Assembly (NCBI RefSeq): GCF_026151205.1 | Contig: NC_087074.1 | Coordinates: forward strand, 15,916,962 to 15,980,961 | Source: Bolinopsis microptera | Taxonomy: Eukaryota > Ctenophora > Tentaculata > Lobata > Bolinopsidae | Direction: 5' to 3' | DNA: 64,000 bases | Shown: in pieces, positions 1 through 11,778 of the stretch | Numbering within the stretch: the stretch's first letter is position 1 | How the letters are laid out: each line of letters starts with the position of its first letter | Notes under the pieces: generated by a model | The model's input: only the letters and a program-made list of their open reading frames with translations | Database searches by the model: none | What the model was told of the DNA's origin: nothing | Program-made: the position numbers and the translations under genes

Positions 1-360
1 TTATAACCTGCAATACGACTTATAACTTTGAACGGTCCTATGAAATTGCTGCGGAATTTTCTGTACGAACTTTCTTTAATTGGTTTCCAAATTAATACTA
101 AATAATTTGGCTTGTACTCAACTTGATCCTTAAGTTTTTGGTCTTATCGTCGCTTCACTTGCATACAATACTTTAAATTATTTTCGCGTGCTATATCCCA
201 AATTTTCTGTTAATTGACATTAACTTGCTGTTCTGTAAAAGTTGCCATTCTTAATATTAAACGCCAAACTTGATTTAAACAATACCTCAAATATCAGTGC
301 GGAAGCAGGTTTCTCTGTTTGGTCTCTTCCACTTGTCGTACGAAAATATGCGTGGGCTGA
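1..360. other. Window edge, no gene recognised
   Basis: AT-rich sequence with no coding feature that I can support. A short open frame around 242-427 has no recognisable family signature, and its second half overlaps the conserved receptor upstream block, so I regard it as chance. Confidence 0.5.
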
Positions 361-569
361 GGGCTTTCGTTTCGAGTTGAACAGTGAACACTGCACTATG
401 AAGCAAAACAGAACTGTTCGAAATTAGCTTTTGCTTAATTTTCTTCTGAATATTCTCCGCTTAGGCAGCTTTCGACTTCGTCTTTTCTTAGCAGCATCAC
501 AAATCCTCAAAATATAGAATTTGTTCTGAACCAATGATTACTGAATATCTTTTTTACCTCTCAGGTATT
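361..569 (+). promoter_or_regulatory. Conserved upstream / 5' UTR block of receptor A
   Basis: This stretch recurs ahead of receptors B and C (5823-6032 and 11779-12009) with high similarity, including the shared phrase CAGCATCACAAATCCTCAA and the run GAACCAATGATTACTG. In B and C it ends with TTTACCTCTCAG or TTTACCTCTAAG just before the ATG, which resembles a splice acceptor, so part may be a 5' UTR intron. In A that last part is shortened. The promoter itself is not delimited. Conservation could simply reflect recent duplication. Confidence 0.45.
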
Positions 570-3500
570 ATGGCTGGGCTCCATTATATCCTCTTTTTCA
601 TTTTATACTCGATTGGGCAACCATACAAAGTTGGTCTCTTGTTGAACTCCGAAGAGCAGGATGGGTCCAATGCCATCAAAAGCCTCGCCCAATACACCAT
701 CTCCAAACTAAACAAATCCAACACCAAACTGCAACTGGTAGAACGATACCATGACTCAACATACTTAAACGTCATGAACAATGTTTGTGAACTTATCGAC
801 GAAAATGTTGTGGCTATCATATCTGGGTCAGATTCAACTTTGACGGCGATTCAGGTGAATATGGCAAATCAGTTTCATGTTCCACTTGTTGCTGCGGTGG
901 CTACAAATCCTTTCCTCGAACCCGTCTCTAAGGAAAACTTTGAACTGAGACTTTCACCATCAGACGTATTTCAGAGTCAAGCTATATTCGACTTGTTGAA
1001 GGAGTACAATTGGTACCAATTTTCGATTCTGGCATCAGCAGACGATTACGGGATCAACAGTATCGTGCATTTGCAATATCTGGCCTCGCAAGATGACAAC
1101 TTCAGCATTAGGGACGTCCAACATTTTGATGTAAGAAAAGATCTGTCAGATTCAGAAAATTCTTCTTTCTTTGAAAAAGAGCTTCAACTGATCAAAGATT
1201 CGATAGCCAAGGTTATTGTTCTAAATTGTGATGGAAAGTTCGCCAAAATCATATTCAGGTGAGATATCTTTAAGTTTGCTCGTCTGTAGCATTTTTTGTG
1301 GCTCATAGCTGGCTGGTAGATTTAAACCTAACTTTGCAATATTTATCGAATAACTGGATTTAAATTAAGCACAATTATCTATTTTCAGGGAAGCCGAAAG
1401 AAAGGGCTTGATGGACGAATCATTTGTCTGGATAACGACAGATGCGATCACATCTAAACCAGAAACAATGGCCTATGATGACTTGTCCTACCCTTCCTTC
1501 TACCAAGGATTGATAGGAACGCTGCCTCACTATGGAAAAGGTTCCAAACAATACAAAGATCTGGCAGATGGATACATTATGACTGGTGGTAAATCCTCGG
1601 ATTTGCACATGTCATCTGTAAAAGTTTCTATGGGTCTAGAAATCGTCCATTTCTCTCTAAAAGAGCTTGATGAGGGTGAATGGGACAACTCCCCATCAGT
1701 TAGCTGTAAAACACCTTCTTACTGGGTTGGTGGTGAAGAACTCTTCAGCAAGATGGATGAGAATTTCCAAAACGGAGCATATGACAATTCTGGGGTGGTC
1801 ATTCCAACGTATGACATATTGAACTTCCAAGAAAAGGGCTTCGAGAAGATTGGGAAATGGGAAAATTCCAGTGGTCTTGTAAACCTTGGTAAGGATGAAA
1901 CAATATTACGGTGGGTCGACAGAAAAGATGTTCTATTTAGTGGCAATAAGTATTCACCTCCCAGTGGAATAGGGAACACGCTCACTGGCTATCACCTTCG
2001 AATCGGCATAGTTCCAGAACCACCGATTGCATATTTCGATGAGAAGTGTGGTAATAATTCAAGTCCTGACTGCTGGTACGGCTGGAATCCCGATATCATC
2101 AAAAAACTCCAGGAAGACCTAAACTTCACGTACGAATATGTTCAGCCGGCAGATAATAAATATGGTGGCTTCAACAAGGTAACAAAAGAGTGGAATGGAA
2201 TGATTAGAGACATTCTGGACAGAAAAACAGACTTGACCATAGCTCTGTCAATAAATACTGAGCGGTCAAAATACATTGACTACACTGCTTCTTTCTATGA
2301 GGATCAGGCTGCGTTCATTGTTCATACTAAGACATCCAAAAGTTCATCAAACATGTTCTTTTTCCTGGAACCCTTCGAGTTATCAGTGTGGATAAGTATC
2401 ATTGGCCTAATCCTGGTGATCGCTCTTTTAACCACATTTTTCAGTAAGTTCTCTCCTTTCGGAAAATATGGCAGGACTATCCACGCTATGCAGAGTTGTG
2501 CATGCGCCGAATGTGTGCTGAGGAGAGAAATCAAAGTGGCTAAGAAGTGTAGGTTTGTTGATACGAAGACATATAGTTGTTTGGTGGAGAAAGTAGAGGA
2601 GGACGATGAGATGAACGAGCTCTCTTACTACAACTCAACATGGCTTATTGGAACAGGTTTGATTTTAGGCTACTTATTCTATAATTCAACATGATCAGCG
2701 AACTTCAAGTTTGTAATTGAGGTATTGATAATTAATTCAGCACGATCGTGCGCGTGGATCACTATAATGGGTATAATATTGTTTTTAGCATATCATTATG
2801 ATGTAAACTGTGTTTCAGGTTTTGTTCTGCAAGGGACTGACACACTTCCTACTGCACCGTCTGGACGCTTCCTTCTTTTCATGTGGTGGCTCTTCATCAT
2901 GATTCTCACCTCAATGTACACGGCAAATCTAACTGCTCATCTGACGCTGGATCGTTCTACCGCAACAATTACCAAACTAGACGATCTGTTGAACCAGGGA
3001 GACTATAAGTGGGGACTTATAAATGATCGTAATCTTCAGACCATGATGTCTGATCATGAGGATGAAACATACAACAAAATAGTTAGCAGTGGAGTTGGAT
3101 TGGAAAGTTTAGATGAAGGCATCACAAGAGTTAAAAAAGGCGATTTTGTCTTCATTGATGACAGCTCTGTGCTTACTTTCAATTTCAGGGGAGACTGTCA
3201 AGCTGCACTTACGAAAACAGGCAAATTCAACAACCAGTGGGCATTGGGGACACAAGTAAATTCACCATATTCAGCAGTTATCAACAGCATGTTCCTTCAA
3301 TACCGTGAGAGGGGTTGGTTTACCACCAAATTTGACGAATGGTATAACTCCGCTGATGAAAACATACAGACTTGCTCTTCTTCGGTTGGTAGTGATGCTA
3401 AATTTGGTATCCCCATTTTAGGGGGACTGTTCCTTATTTTAGGTGTTGGAGCTGTAATAGCCTTTGTCACTGTCTTCCTTGAAATACTCTACGTTTCTCA

Positions 3501-3681
3501 CCTAGACAGTATAGAAAAGGGGCAGAGTATCTGGCAATGTTTGTGGAAAAGAATAGTATATAAGTATCGTGAAGTCACCGAAGAGTGGTTTGATAGAAGT
3601 CACAAAAGAGTTGAAGGCCATGATTCAAACGGGTTTGATCGAAACCATAAGGAAGAGGTTATTTCTAACACTTCTATCTGA
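570..3681 (+). CDS. Ionotropic glutamate receptor A (three exons, about 939 aa)
   Basis: Exons 570-1258, 1389-2656 and 2819-3681 join in frame (phases 2 and 1) to 2,820 coding bases. I start at the ATG at 570, matching B and C; an in-frame ATG at 534 also exists. Order of domains: a short signal peptide, a periplasmic-binding-like amino-terminal domain (to about residue 400), ligand-binding half S1 with GYHLRIGIV and the arginine of TERSKYIDY, membrane segment M1 (LSVWISIIGLILVIALL), a cysteine-containing M1-M2 loop, pore loop with QGTDTLPT, M3 with MYTANLTAHLT, S2 with FVFIDDSSVL, and M4 near the C-terminus. The second intron cuts the pore loop. The tail ends TSI, a possible class I PDZ ligand. 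The family is known to form tetrameric ligand-gated cation channels at the plasma membrane; the ligand here is not known. It is the first gene of a four-gene tandem array. Confidence 0.93.
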
Positions 3682-4780
3682 AATATTAAAAGTGTTATCA
3701 TACGCTGAAAGTTATGCTTACAATATAGACCTCAAAGGAGTATGAGTTTGTGAAGATAGAAGAACTAGCAAAGTTTGAAGAAACACTCTACGTTCCTTGT
3801 AAGAGTATAGACGAGTGTTGACACGACATTTTGTCTAATGTTGCCACCAATATAATTGATTCTGCCTCCCACTGGGAGGAAGCCGAATTGTTGGCGGATC
3901 ATAACAGTATAACATTTAAGGTTAGATGTCAAAGCAGTTAATCTTATCTATATTTAGGTGAAGCCCTTTAGATGAAAATATTTATATTTTTAAATTTAAA
4001 TTTTTGAGTGTGTAGTTGTAAACCTAATTAGATTCATATTATTTAGAGTAATTTAGTTAAAAAAGATAATTATTGTTTTAAAATAGCTTGAGTCACCTCA
4101 AGAATTGTTTTGCTGAGTAAATAAACTTACTTAATATCAAGAAATAATAAAACATGACTGAAAATTATTCGCTTCACTCAGCTGGGGTTCGTGAAGTAAA
4201 TATTCCGATCGCATATCATGACAGAAATTTATGCAAATTATGAAAATGTTACCGATTCTCTAGCTTTAAAAAGAGTTTTTGATTGGAATATATATAATAA
4301 AAATATCTGTTCATGTAGGAAGTATTAAGATGTAATGACAATGCTGACAATAAATACTTTTTCACAGTATGCCTTTCAATTTATAAAGAGCTAACATCTT
4401 TGCACTGCAATGGTACTGCTCTTGTGTGTGTGCGTGCACTTCAAGGATTAGAATGTGCAAGTTTACGATAGAGGATGGGAAGTCTTTTATCACGCCAAAT
4501 GTTTGCATGCTGATGATTTCAAGGTTCGATCTCAACCAAAATAAAATGTATATAGACTTTACCAATGCTTGGATAGTGACGCAGCGAAGCAAATAAATAA
4601 TGTGTAACCTTGATATATATATCTATAAATAATGTGTAACCTTGACAGATATGGCAAATAGTGCGCACCTGCCCAAAACTTTGTATGTGCTGCAAATTTG
4701 GTGACAGAAAATGCCGTTATTAAGCTTATATTAACTATTTGCCGAGTTTGCAGCCTTTAGGTGTGCCTGTATGTGGTTAT
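3682..4780. other. 3' flank of receptor A and intergenic DNA
   Basis: The first few hundred bases resemble the 3' flank of receptor C (from 15174), including CAATATAGACCTCAAAGGAGTATGAG split between lines, so this is duplicated 3' UTR or flank. Around 4370-4530 there is a block similar to 16030-16160 (CACTGCAATGGTA then GCTCTTGT). I see no gene. Confidence 0.5.
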
Positions 4781-5040
4781 ACTCTTGACTGATGGATTGG
4801 AACATTCTGTCGAGAAGTCTGTGTGTATAATTGTATGGGATGTTTCTCACGAGGGTGTTGATTAAAAAACAAAGCAAATATAGGGTAAGGGAACAAAAAC
4901 TTGAATTGTAGCATTAAGTTTCTAAGCTGTTGATTGCTAGGCTAGCAGTTCTTTTCTCCTTGACTGATGTACATTGTACAATCGAATCTGATTGGTCAAT
5001 TTCACTACCTTTTATCACAACATTTGCTTCGAATCCGTGT
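4781..5040 (+). pseudogene. Ghost 1: upstream block plus exon-1 scrap of a D-type receptor
   Basis: The first part (with AAAAACAAAGCAAA and AAGTTTCTAAGCTGTTG) matches the region upstream of receptor D (17090-17220). The end, 4960-5035, matches the interior of D exon 1 around 17700-17785 (ACAATCGAA.CTGATTGGTCAATTTC, then ACCTTTTATC and GAATCCGT). The reading frame is not maintained and most of the gene is missing, so this is a deleted relic, not a gene. Confidence 0.75.
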
Positions 5041-5480
5041 GGCTATGTGTGTATAATTGTGGGGGATATTTCTCATGAGGGTACTAGGTATTGATTAAAA
5101 AACAAAGCAAACAGGGCAAGGAACAAAAGCTTGAATTGTAGCATTAAGTTTCTAACCTGTTGAGTGCTGTGCTAGCATTACTTTGCGTTCTTATAGTTCT
5201 TTTCTCCTTGACTGCTGTATATTGTACAATCGAATATGATCGGTACCTTTTATCGCAACAGTTGCTACGAATCCGTTCATGCAAACGCCGTATGTGAACA
5301 ATATGGAGCTACGACTCTCCCCGACCGATGTTCATCAAAGTGAGGCTGCATAGTGTATATTATGCACTGTTGAAGGAGAATTCCACATTGAAGACACTTA
5401 GTATTTTGACACAAAGAGAGGCTCAACATGTCTCAACTTCTGGAATCTGGACGCCAAGATTTTGTCAGATGTCCGTTGGC
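5041..5480 (+). pseudogene. Ghost 2: second relic of a D-type receptor
   Basis: This repeats the same upstream block (5045-5200), followed by a longer relic of D exon 1. From about 5297 to 5354 the sequence is base-for-base the same as D at about 17797-17854, covering the codons for MELRLSPTDVHQSEA. It then breaks with a small insertion and premature stops, and continues as scrambled similarity (ATTCCACATT.AAGACA, ACAAAGAGAG) to about 5475. It shows that at least one more D-type gene once stood between A and B. Confidence 0.85.
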
Positions 5481-5525
5481 CATTTCGCACATAAGACTAA
5501 ATAGCTTGTCAGTTGTCACTGCTTG

Positions 5526-5757
5526 TTAGGGGTCGTTCAGTGTTCACATATTACGTAATCAGCCTAAGGGGGAGGGGGGTTTCCGAATGATTATGCTAGT
5601 GTAATTTTGGCACAATAGCTATGTGTAAAACTGATTACGGAGGGGGAAGGGGAGGAGGTTTAAATTGTCCAAAAGGTGATCTCGTAATAATATGTGACCG
5701 GTCCCTTAATTTCCGGATATTAGCACTATACCTTCTGATTAAAAACTACGTAATATT
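5526..5757. mobile_element. Possible MITE with GGGTCGTTCA end
   Basis: The left end reads AGGGGTCGTTCAG then ATTACGTAATC, and the right part ACTACGTAATATTATC. The interior has G-rich runs (GGGGGAGGGGGG and GGAGGGGGAAGG) around ATTACG motifs. GGGTCGTTCA plus ATTACGTAA ends are common in short inverted-repeat elements, but the right terminus is not clean and I found no target duplication. Confidence 0.35.
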
Positions 5758-5822
5758 ATCTTTCTGCAAAGATTCAATTAATTGTAATTTTCGTTATTAT
5801 ATAATATCTAGTTAGCATACCT

Positions 5823-6032
5823 CATGTTTCGTTTCGAGTTGCACACTATATATAGCAAAACAATACTTTTGTTTAATTGTTCTCTAAATATTTTCCGCTT
5901 AGACAGCTTTTCGTCATGGACTGTTCACTTTAAGCAGCATCACAAATCCTCAAAATATAGAATTTGTTGTGAACCAATGATTACTGAATATCTTTTAAAG
6001 CATTAAAGTTTTGTTTTTACCTCTCAGGTATT
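5823..6032 (+). promoter_or_regulatory. Conserved upstream / 5' UTR block of receptor B
   Basis: Counterpart of the block before receptors A and C. It contains a TATATATAG run near 5850 that could act as a TATA element, then the shared CAGCATCACAAATCCTCAA phrase and the acceptor-like TTTTTACCTCTCAG immediately before ATG at 6033. Function is inferred from position and conservation only. Confidence 0.45.
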
Positions 6033-9000
6033 ATGACTGGGCTCCGTTATATCCTCTTTTTTATAGTAACCTCGATTGGGCAACCATACAAAGTTGGTCT
6101 CTTGTTGAACTCCGAAGAGCAGGATGAGTCCAATGCCATCAAAAGCCTCGCCCAATACACCATCTCCAAACTAAACAAATCCAACACCAAACTGCAACTG
6201 GTAGAACGATACCATGACTCAGTATACCTGAATCTCATGACTAGTGTTTGTGAACTTATCGATGAAAATGTTGTGGCTATCATATCTGGGTCCGATTCAA
6301 CTTTAACGGCGATTCAGGTGAATATGGCAAATCAGTTTCATGTTCCACTTGTTGCTGCGGTGGCTACAAATCCTTTCCTCGAACCCGTCTCTAAGGAAAA
6401 CTTTGAACTGGCACTTTCACCATCAGACGTATATCAGAGTCAAGCTATATTCGACTTGTTGAAGGAGTACAATTGGTACCAATTCTCAATTCTGGCATCG
6501 GCAGACGATTACGGGATCAACAGCATCGTGAACTTGCAATATCTGGCCTCACAAGATGACAACTTCAGCATTAGGGACATCCAACATTTTGATGTAAGAA
6601 AGGATCTTTCAGATTCAGAAAATTCTTCTTTCTTTGAAAAAGAGCTTCAACTGATCAAAGATTCAATAGTTAAGGTTATTGTCCTAAACTGTGACGGAAA
6701 GTTCGCCAAAATCATATTCAGGTGAGCTATATTTAAGTTTATTTGCTTTAAAAAAATCCTTTATCCGAAACTCAGAATCTATTAGCTGGCTTGTAGATTT
6801 AAATTTAACTTTGAAATTTAACCATATCATGTAATCTTACTTGGTTTTACCGAATTAATTTTCAGGGAAGCCGAAAGAAAGGGCTTGATGGACGAATCAT
6901 TTGTCTGGATAACGACAGATGCGATCACATCTAAACCAGAAACAATGGCCTATGATGACTTGTCCTACCCTTCCTTCTATCAAGGATTGATAGGAACGCT
7001 GCCTCACTATGGAAAAGGTTCCACAAAATACAACGATCTGGCAAATGGATACATTATGACTGGGGGTAGATCCTCGGATTTGCGCATGTCATCTGTAAAA
7101 GTTTCTATGGGTCTAGAAATCGTCCATTTCTCTCTAAAAGAGCTTGATGAAGGTGAATGGGACAACTCCCCATTAGTTAGCTGTAAAACACCTTCTTACT
7201 GGGTCGGTGGTGATGAACTCTTCAGCAAATTGGATGAAAATTTCCAAAACGGAACATATGACAATTCTGGGGTGGTCATTCCAACGTATGACATACTGAA
7301 CTTCCAAGAAAAAGGCTTTGAGAAGGTTGGGAAATGGGAAAAGTCCAGGGGTCTTGTTAACCTTGGTAAGGATGAAACAATATCACAGTGGGTTGACAGA
7401 AAAGATGTTCTATTTAGTGGCAATAAGTACTCACCTCCCAGTGGAATAGGGAACACGCTCACCGGCTATCACCTTCGAATTGGCATAGTTACAGATCCAC
7501 CGATTGCATATTTCGACGAGAAGTGTGGCAATAATTCTAGTCCTGACTGCTGGTACGGCTGGAATCCTGATATCTTCCAAAAACTTCAGGAAGACCTAAA
7601 CTTTACGTACGAATATGTTCAGCCGGCAGATAATAAATTTGGTGGCTTGAACAAAGAAACAAAAGAATGGAATGGAATGATTAGAGACATTCTGGACAGA
7701 AAAACAGACTTGACCATAACTATATCAATAAGTACTGAGCGGTCCAAATACATCGACTACACTGCGTCTGTATATGAGGATCAGGCTGCTTTCGTTCTCC
7801 ATACTAGGGCCACCAAAAGTTCATCGAACTTGTTCTTTTTCCTGGAACCCTTCGACTTATTAGTTTGGATAAGCATCATTGGCCTAATCCTGGTGATCGC
7901 TCTTTTGACCACATTTTTCAGTAAGTTCTCTCCTTTCGGGAAATATGGCAGGACTGTCCACGCTATGCAGAGTTGTGCATGCGCCAAATGTGTGCGAAGG
8001 AGAGAAATAAAAGTGGCTAAGAAGTGTAGGTTTGTTGACACGAAGGAATATAGTTGTTTGGTGGAGAAAGTGGAGGAGGACGATGGGGTGAACGAGCTCT
8101 CTTACTACAACTCAACATGGCTTATTGGAACAGGTTCGATTGTAGAATAGTCAACCCAAATTGTTATAACATCTAGAACTCAACTCTGGAGTAATAGATT
8201 GTTCTATTGTATAACCTTCTTTTATAAATTGCAGTAAACTTGAGCTAAATTATAACTCTAGCAATGATCATGATGCTTAATTCAACACGACCGCTTATAT
8301 GATATATTTTTTGTCTCAGGTTTTGTTCTGCAGGGGACTGACAAATTTCCTACAGCACCGTCTGGTCGCTTCCTTCTTTTCATGTGGTGGCTCTTCATCA
8401 TGATTCTCACCTCGATGTACACGGCAAATCTAACTGCTCATCTGACGCTGGATCGTTCTACTGCAACAATTACCAAACTAGACGATCTGTTGAACCAGGG
8501 AGACTATAAGTGGGGACTTTTAAATGATCGTTTTATTCAGAACATGATGTCTGATCATGATGATGAAACATACAACAAAATTGTTAGCAGTGGAGTCGGA
8601 TTGGAAAGTTTAGATGAAGGCATTGCAAGAGTTAAAAAAGGTGGTTTTGTCTTCATTGATGAAAGCTCTGTACTCACGTATAATTTCAAGGGAGACTGTG
8701 AAGCTGCACTTACGAAAACAGGCAAGTTTAACAACCAGTGGGCATTGGGGACACAAGTAAATTCACCATATTCAGCAGTTATCAACAGCATGTTCCTACA
8801 ATACCGTGAGAGGGGTTGGTTAACCACCAAATTTGACGAATGGTATAACTCCGCCGATGAAAACGCACCGACTTGTTCTTCTTCGGTCGGCAGTGATACT
8901 AAATTTGGAATTCCGATTTTAGCAGGACTGTTCCTTATTTTAGGTGCTGGAGCTGTAATAGCCTTTGTCACTGTGATCTTTGAAATACTGTACGTTTCCC

Positions 9001-9167
9001 GCTTAGACAGTATAAAAATGAGGAAGAGTATCTGGCAATGTTTGTGGAGAAGAATAGTGTTTAAGTATCGTGAAGTCACAGAAGAGTGGTTTGGAAGAAG
9101 CCACAAAAGGGTCGAAGATGGGTTAAGGATTCATGCGAATTTATTTCAAACAATAAGCAATAAGTAA
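6033..9167 (+). CDS. Ionotropic glutamate receptor B (three exons, about 934 aa)
   Basis: Exons 6033-6721, 6866-8133 and 8320-9167 join in frame with the same phases as A. The first two exons have exactly the same lengths as in A. The domain order is the same: amino-terminal domain, S1 (arginine in TERSKYIDY), M1, cysteine-containing loop, pore loop with QGTDKFPT, M3 with MYTANLTAHLT, S2 with FVFIDESSVL, and M4. Residue choices differ in the ligand half (S1 ITISIST instead of IALSINT; S2 acidic pair DE instead of DD), which could tune ligand preference. The C-terminus diverges after KRVED and ends SNK, so the TSI ending of A and C is lost. Introns carry GT-AG ends. It is a recent duplicate of A and C. 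Confidence 0.93.
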
Positions 9168-9620
9168 TTTCTAACACTTCTATTTGAAGTATCGAGATTT
9201 TTATCACAGGCTGATAGTTAACCTTTCAATATAGACCTCAAAGGAATATGAGTTAAAATATTTCCATTTTCCATTTTATGTTTATGTCTATGAGCGTGTA
9301 GTTATAAACCTAATTATCACCTTAATAATCCCAGAATGTGTGTGTGTCTGATCGTCTGTCTGTCTGTCTGTGCGTGTGTAATTTCCGGTCTGTTATATTT
9401 AATAAACGGTAAGAGTTACGGGACTGGTTTTTTCGGTATAGTGCCGACAAAACTCTGACGAAGCCAATAAGCAAATTTTTAAAAAATCGGCCGATGGTTT
9501 GTGGTTTAATTGGTGGTTTTGTACCATAAATGTCAGGCACCGCAATAGAAACATTTTTGAAGAATTCGCAAATTCACACTTCATGATCTCTTTAAATGAA
9601 ATAATATTCATGTGTTCAAT
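9168..9620. other. 3' flank of receptor B
   Basis: Duplicated 3' flank continues briefly, then a simple CTGT/TGTG-rich stretch near 9338-9380. I see no gene. Short antisense frames here have no family signature. Confidence 0.45.
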
Positions 9621-10081
9621 TTTGTCGAATGAGGGTTTTATTTGATAGTTTATTAATTATTTGATAGGTTTAATAATCGGATCGAGCCAAATCTTATAGA
9701 ATTGTGTTTGGTCATTCAAATTACGCCTGTCCTAAAAAAATGAGAGTTGTAGCTTCTCAGATAACTGATATAATACATTATACGTAGCATAACGAGTTTG
9801 TACATTACGTGTGATCAGGTAGTTGGATTACCTGATCACGCCCGTTAAATTGCAAGGGGACCCAATTAAGGTGCCGTGTCACACAATCACCCAATCGATT
9901 TTTGGTAACGAGATACACTAAATCACAAAATGCTTGATAACTTTGTTATTTCAAATCCATTTTATCCCTTAACTTTTATTCAGATCACATGCAGCAAATA
10001 ATCTGCAAAAATTAGGCGACTAGCTTGTTCGAAAATAAAAATATAGGTGATTTGATATTATATGGGAGTGATCTGAACTAT
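9620..10081 (+). repeat. Dispersed repeat R1, copy 1
   Basis: About 450 bases that recur in the same orientation at 58580-58960 (continuing at 59285-59335). Shared landmarks include ATAATC.GATCGAGCCAAAT, AAAAATGAGAGTTGTAGC, ATTACGTGTGATCAGGT, CCCGTTAAATTGCAAGGG and the end ATAGGTGATTT.ATATTATATGGG. I see no coding capacity. It is probably a non-autonomous transposon, but I could not fix its termini. Confidence 0.65.
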
Positions 10082-10235
10082 CGGCCGGGTGGTGTAGTGG
10101 TATAACGATCGCCTCCCAAGCAGAAGACCCGGGTTTAAATCCGGTCGGATGCAACCCGGCCAGTTACCAAGCTGTGATTTGGTACAGCTTCGGCTGTGGT
10201 ATAAGACCCAACGTATGTAATGTTACTTTTGGCCC
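10082..10235 (+). mobile_element. tRNA-derived SINE, copy 1 (Gly-like head)
   Basis: The head (about 10083-10155) looks like a tRNA-Gly with CCC anticodon: A box TGGTGTAGTGG, anticodon loop CTCCCAA, B box GGTTTAAATCC. The acceptor stem does not pair properly at its normal position. The head runs straight into a non-tRNA body (CAGTTACCAAGCTGTGATTT) that is also found with the copy at 58965-59225. That makes it a SINE rather than a functional tRNA gene. The tail phrase ATAAGACCCAACGTATGTAA recurs at 59674. Confidence 0.7.
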
Positions 10236-11489
10236 CCCTGTATATATAATAACGTTGCGTTACACGATTGTTTCAAGTTAAACACAACAAATAAATTACA
10301 AGGCTAATATTTTACACTGACATTCCTTACAATTTAGATGTATAATTCTAGAATTACCCGCATAGAAGTTTTTACAATTAGATGAGCAGTATAAATGCGG
10401 CTTGTTGAGCTGGTGATGAGCATAATTGAGGCAGATTATTGAAAATTTTAGTTTTACAACATTTAATAGCTCTGAACCTTCTATCCTGGGAACCCTCTTT
10501 GGGACTACAGTTATGTATCTTCTTTCACACACAGATTCAATGTTGCAGACCGCAGATCCACTCTGCCATCTTAAGAGGCACTCATTCTGACAGCGTTCTT
10601 TCATTTCATATATTCTTTTGATCCATTTCTATCTTTTATAGGCTACCACGTGTAGGTATCTCCCACGTGACAACAACACGTGATGTTCGCCTCTACGATA
10701 TTTGTTTTCATGCTTTTATAAACTCGTATTATGCAATCTTTACACCATATTACTTCACACCACGTTTTAATAAAGTATAAAACAGTATGATTTCATACTG
10801 GTTCATACTTTACAGCTATGGCGTTTTTAATTCAGAGGAATAAATGTTACGAAGGAAATTTATTTCGTTACAATTTTACGGTCAATCCCAGCTTTTTCTC
10901 ATGACCAAGTGACACCAAGCTCAGTGAGTATATGGTCATGGATTCATGACGATACTGGAAACTTGTGGGGTTTACAAGTTATCGTTATGTATCATTAAAT
11001 CATTTAATTATATAAGCATGAAGACCTTATAGTCTTCCCTAAGACCTTATAGTCTTCAACTTCGGATTGTAGGTTGCATGTCTAGGTTTTTTCTTTTATG
11101 TCAAGGGGGAAAATGTGCAGGAGACCACCTACTCCACGATGGCATCTGATACAATACAATACAATACAACATTAGATTCCAACATATGGTGTGTATACTA
11201 GATAAAATACCTGCAAACTATGATATTGTCTGACTATTATAGATCTAACTACAATATGTCTGACTCAATTTTTATCCATTGAGGGATTACAATCGAGCTT
11301 GACAAGTTATTTATTTCCTAAGATTTGCCTTTTTTCGGTTTTTTTAATCAACTATCAATAGTACTATCAATCAACTATCAATAGTACTAAAAGTTGCTGC
11401 TTTATCAACTTGCCATAATATGGTATACGTGGTCAATCTTGCGATCTCGCACCCACCGCACTTAAATCACGCCTAGATGACGTGTTCTT
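10236..11489. other. Intergenic DNA between B and C
   Basis: No gene found. 10315-10440 is similar to 16200-16300 (GAAGTTTTTACAAT and GATGAGCATAATTGAGGCAGA), so intergenic sequence was duplicated along with the receptor genes. There are small local repeats: a doubled AAGACCTTATAGTCTTC near 11020-11057, ACAAT repeats at 11151-11168, and a doubled ATCAACTATCAATAGTACT near 11349-11388. Confidence 0.5.
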
Positions 11490-11640
11490 ACACTCTTGAC
11501 TCTTGAACGATGTAATTAAACTCTGTAGTCTCCAGCTAAATGTGTGTTGTGAGGGATATTCCCCATGAGGAATTAAAAACAAAGCAACAGGGTAAGGAAA
11601 CAAAAGCGGGACAGACTGGAATGTAGCATTGTTAGCGTAC
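11490..11640 (+). repeat. Orphan copy of the D-type upstream block
   Basis: This matches the sequence upstream of receptor D (17060-17200) and the starts of the two ghosts: ACTCTTGA followed by GATGTA, CTGTAG, GTGTGTTGTG.GGGATATT, then ATGAGGAATTAAAAACAAAGC. No D-type coding sequence follows; receptor C does. It is a third trace of a lost D-type gene. Confidence 0.7.
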
Positions 11641-11778
11641 GGTTAGAACTATCCTATTTAGCTGTACAGCAATACTAAGCCTTAGGTAACGGTTAGAACT
11701 ATACCTTAAAATTCCTAACATAATATTGTGTTTGTGAGAACAATCAATCGTATTCGTTATGTCTTGTTAGCATACTTA

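Noticed and set aside
8555-9106. 183-residue antisense frame in receptor B exon 3 (and a counterpart in C, 14546-14962)
   Set aside because: Mirror of conserved receptor codons; retained only because the paralogues are near-identical.
10083-10155. Functional tRNA-Gly gene
   Set aside because: Acceptor stem fails at its normal position, and the same head plus non-tRNA body occurs elsewhere, so it is a SINE head.
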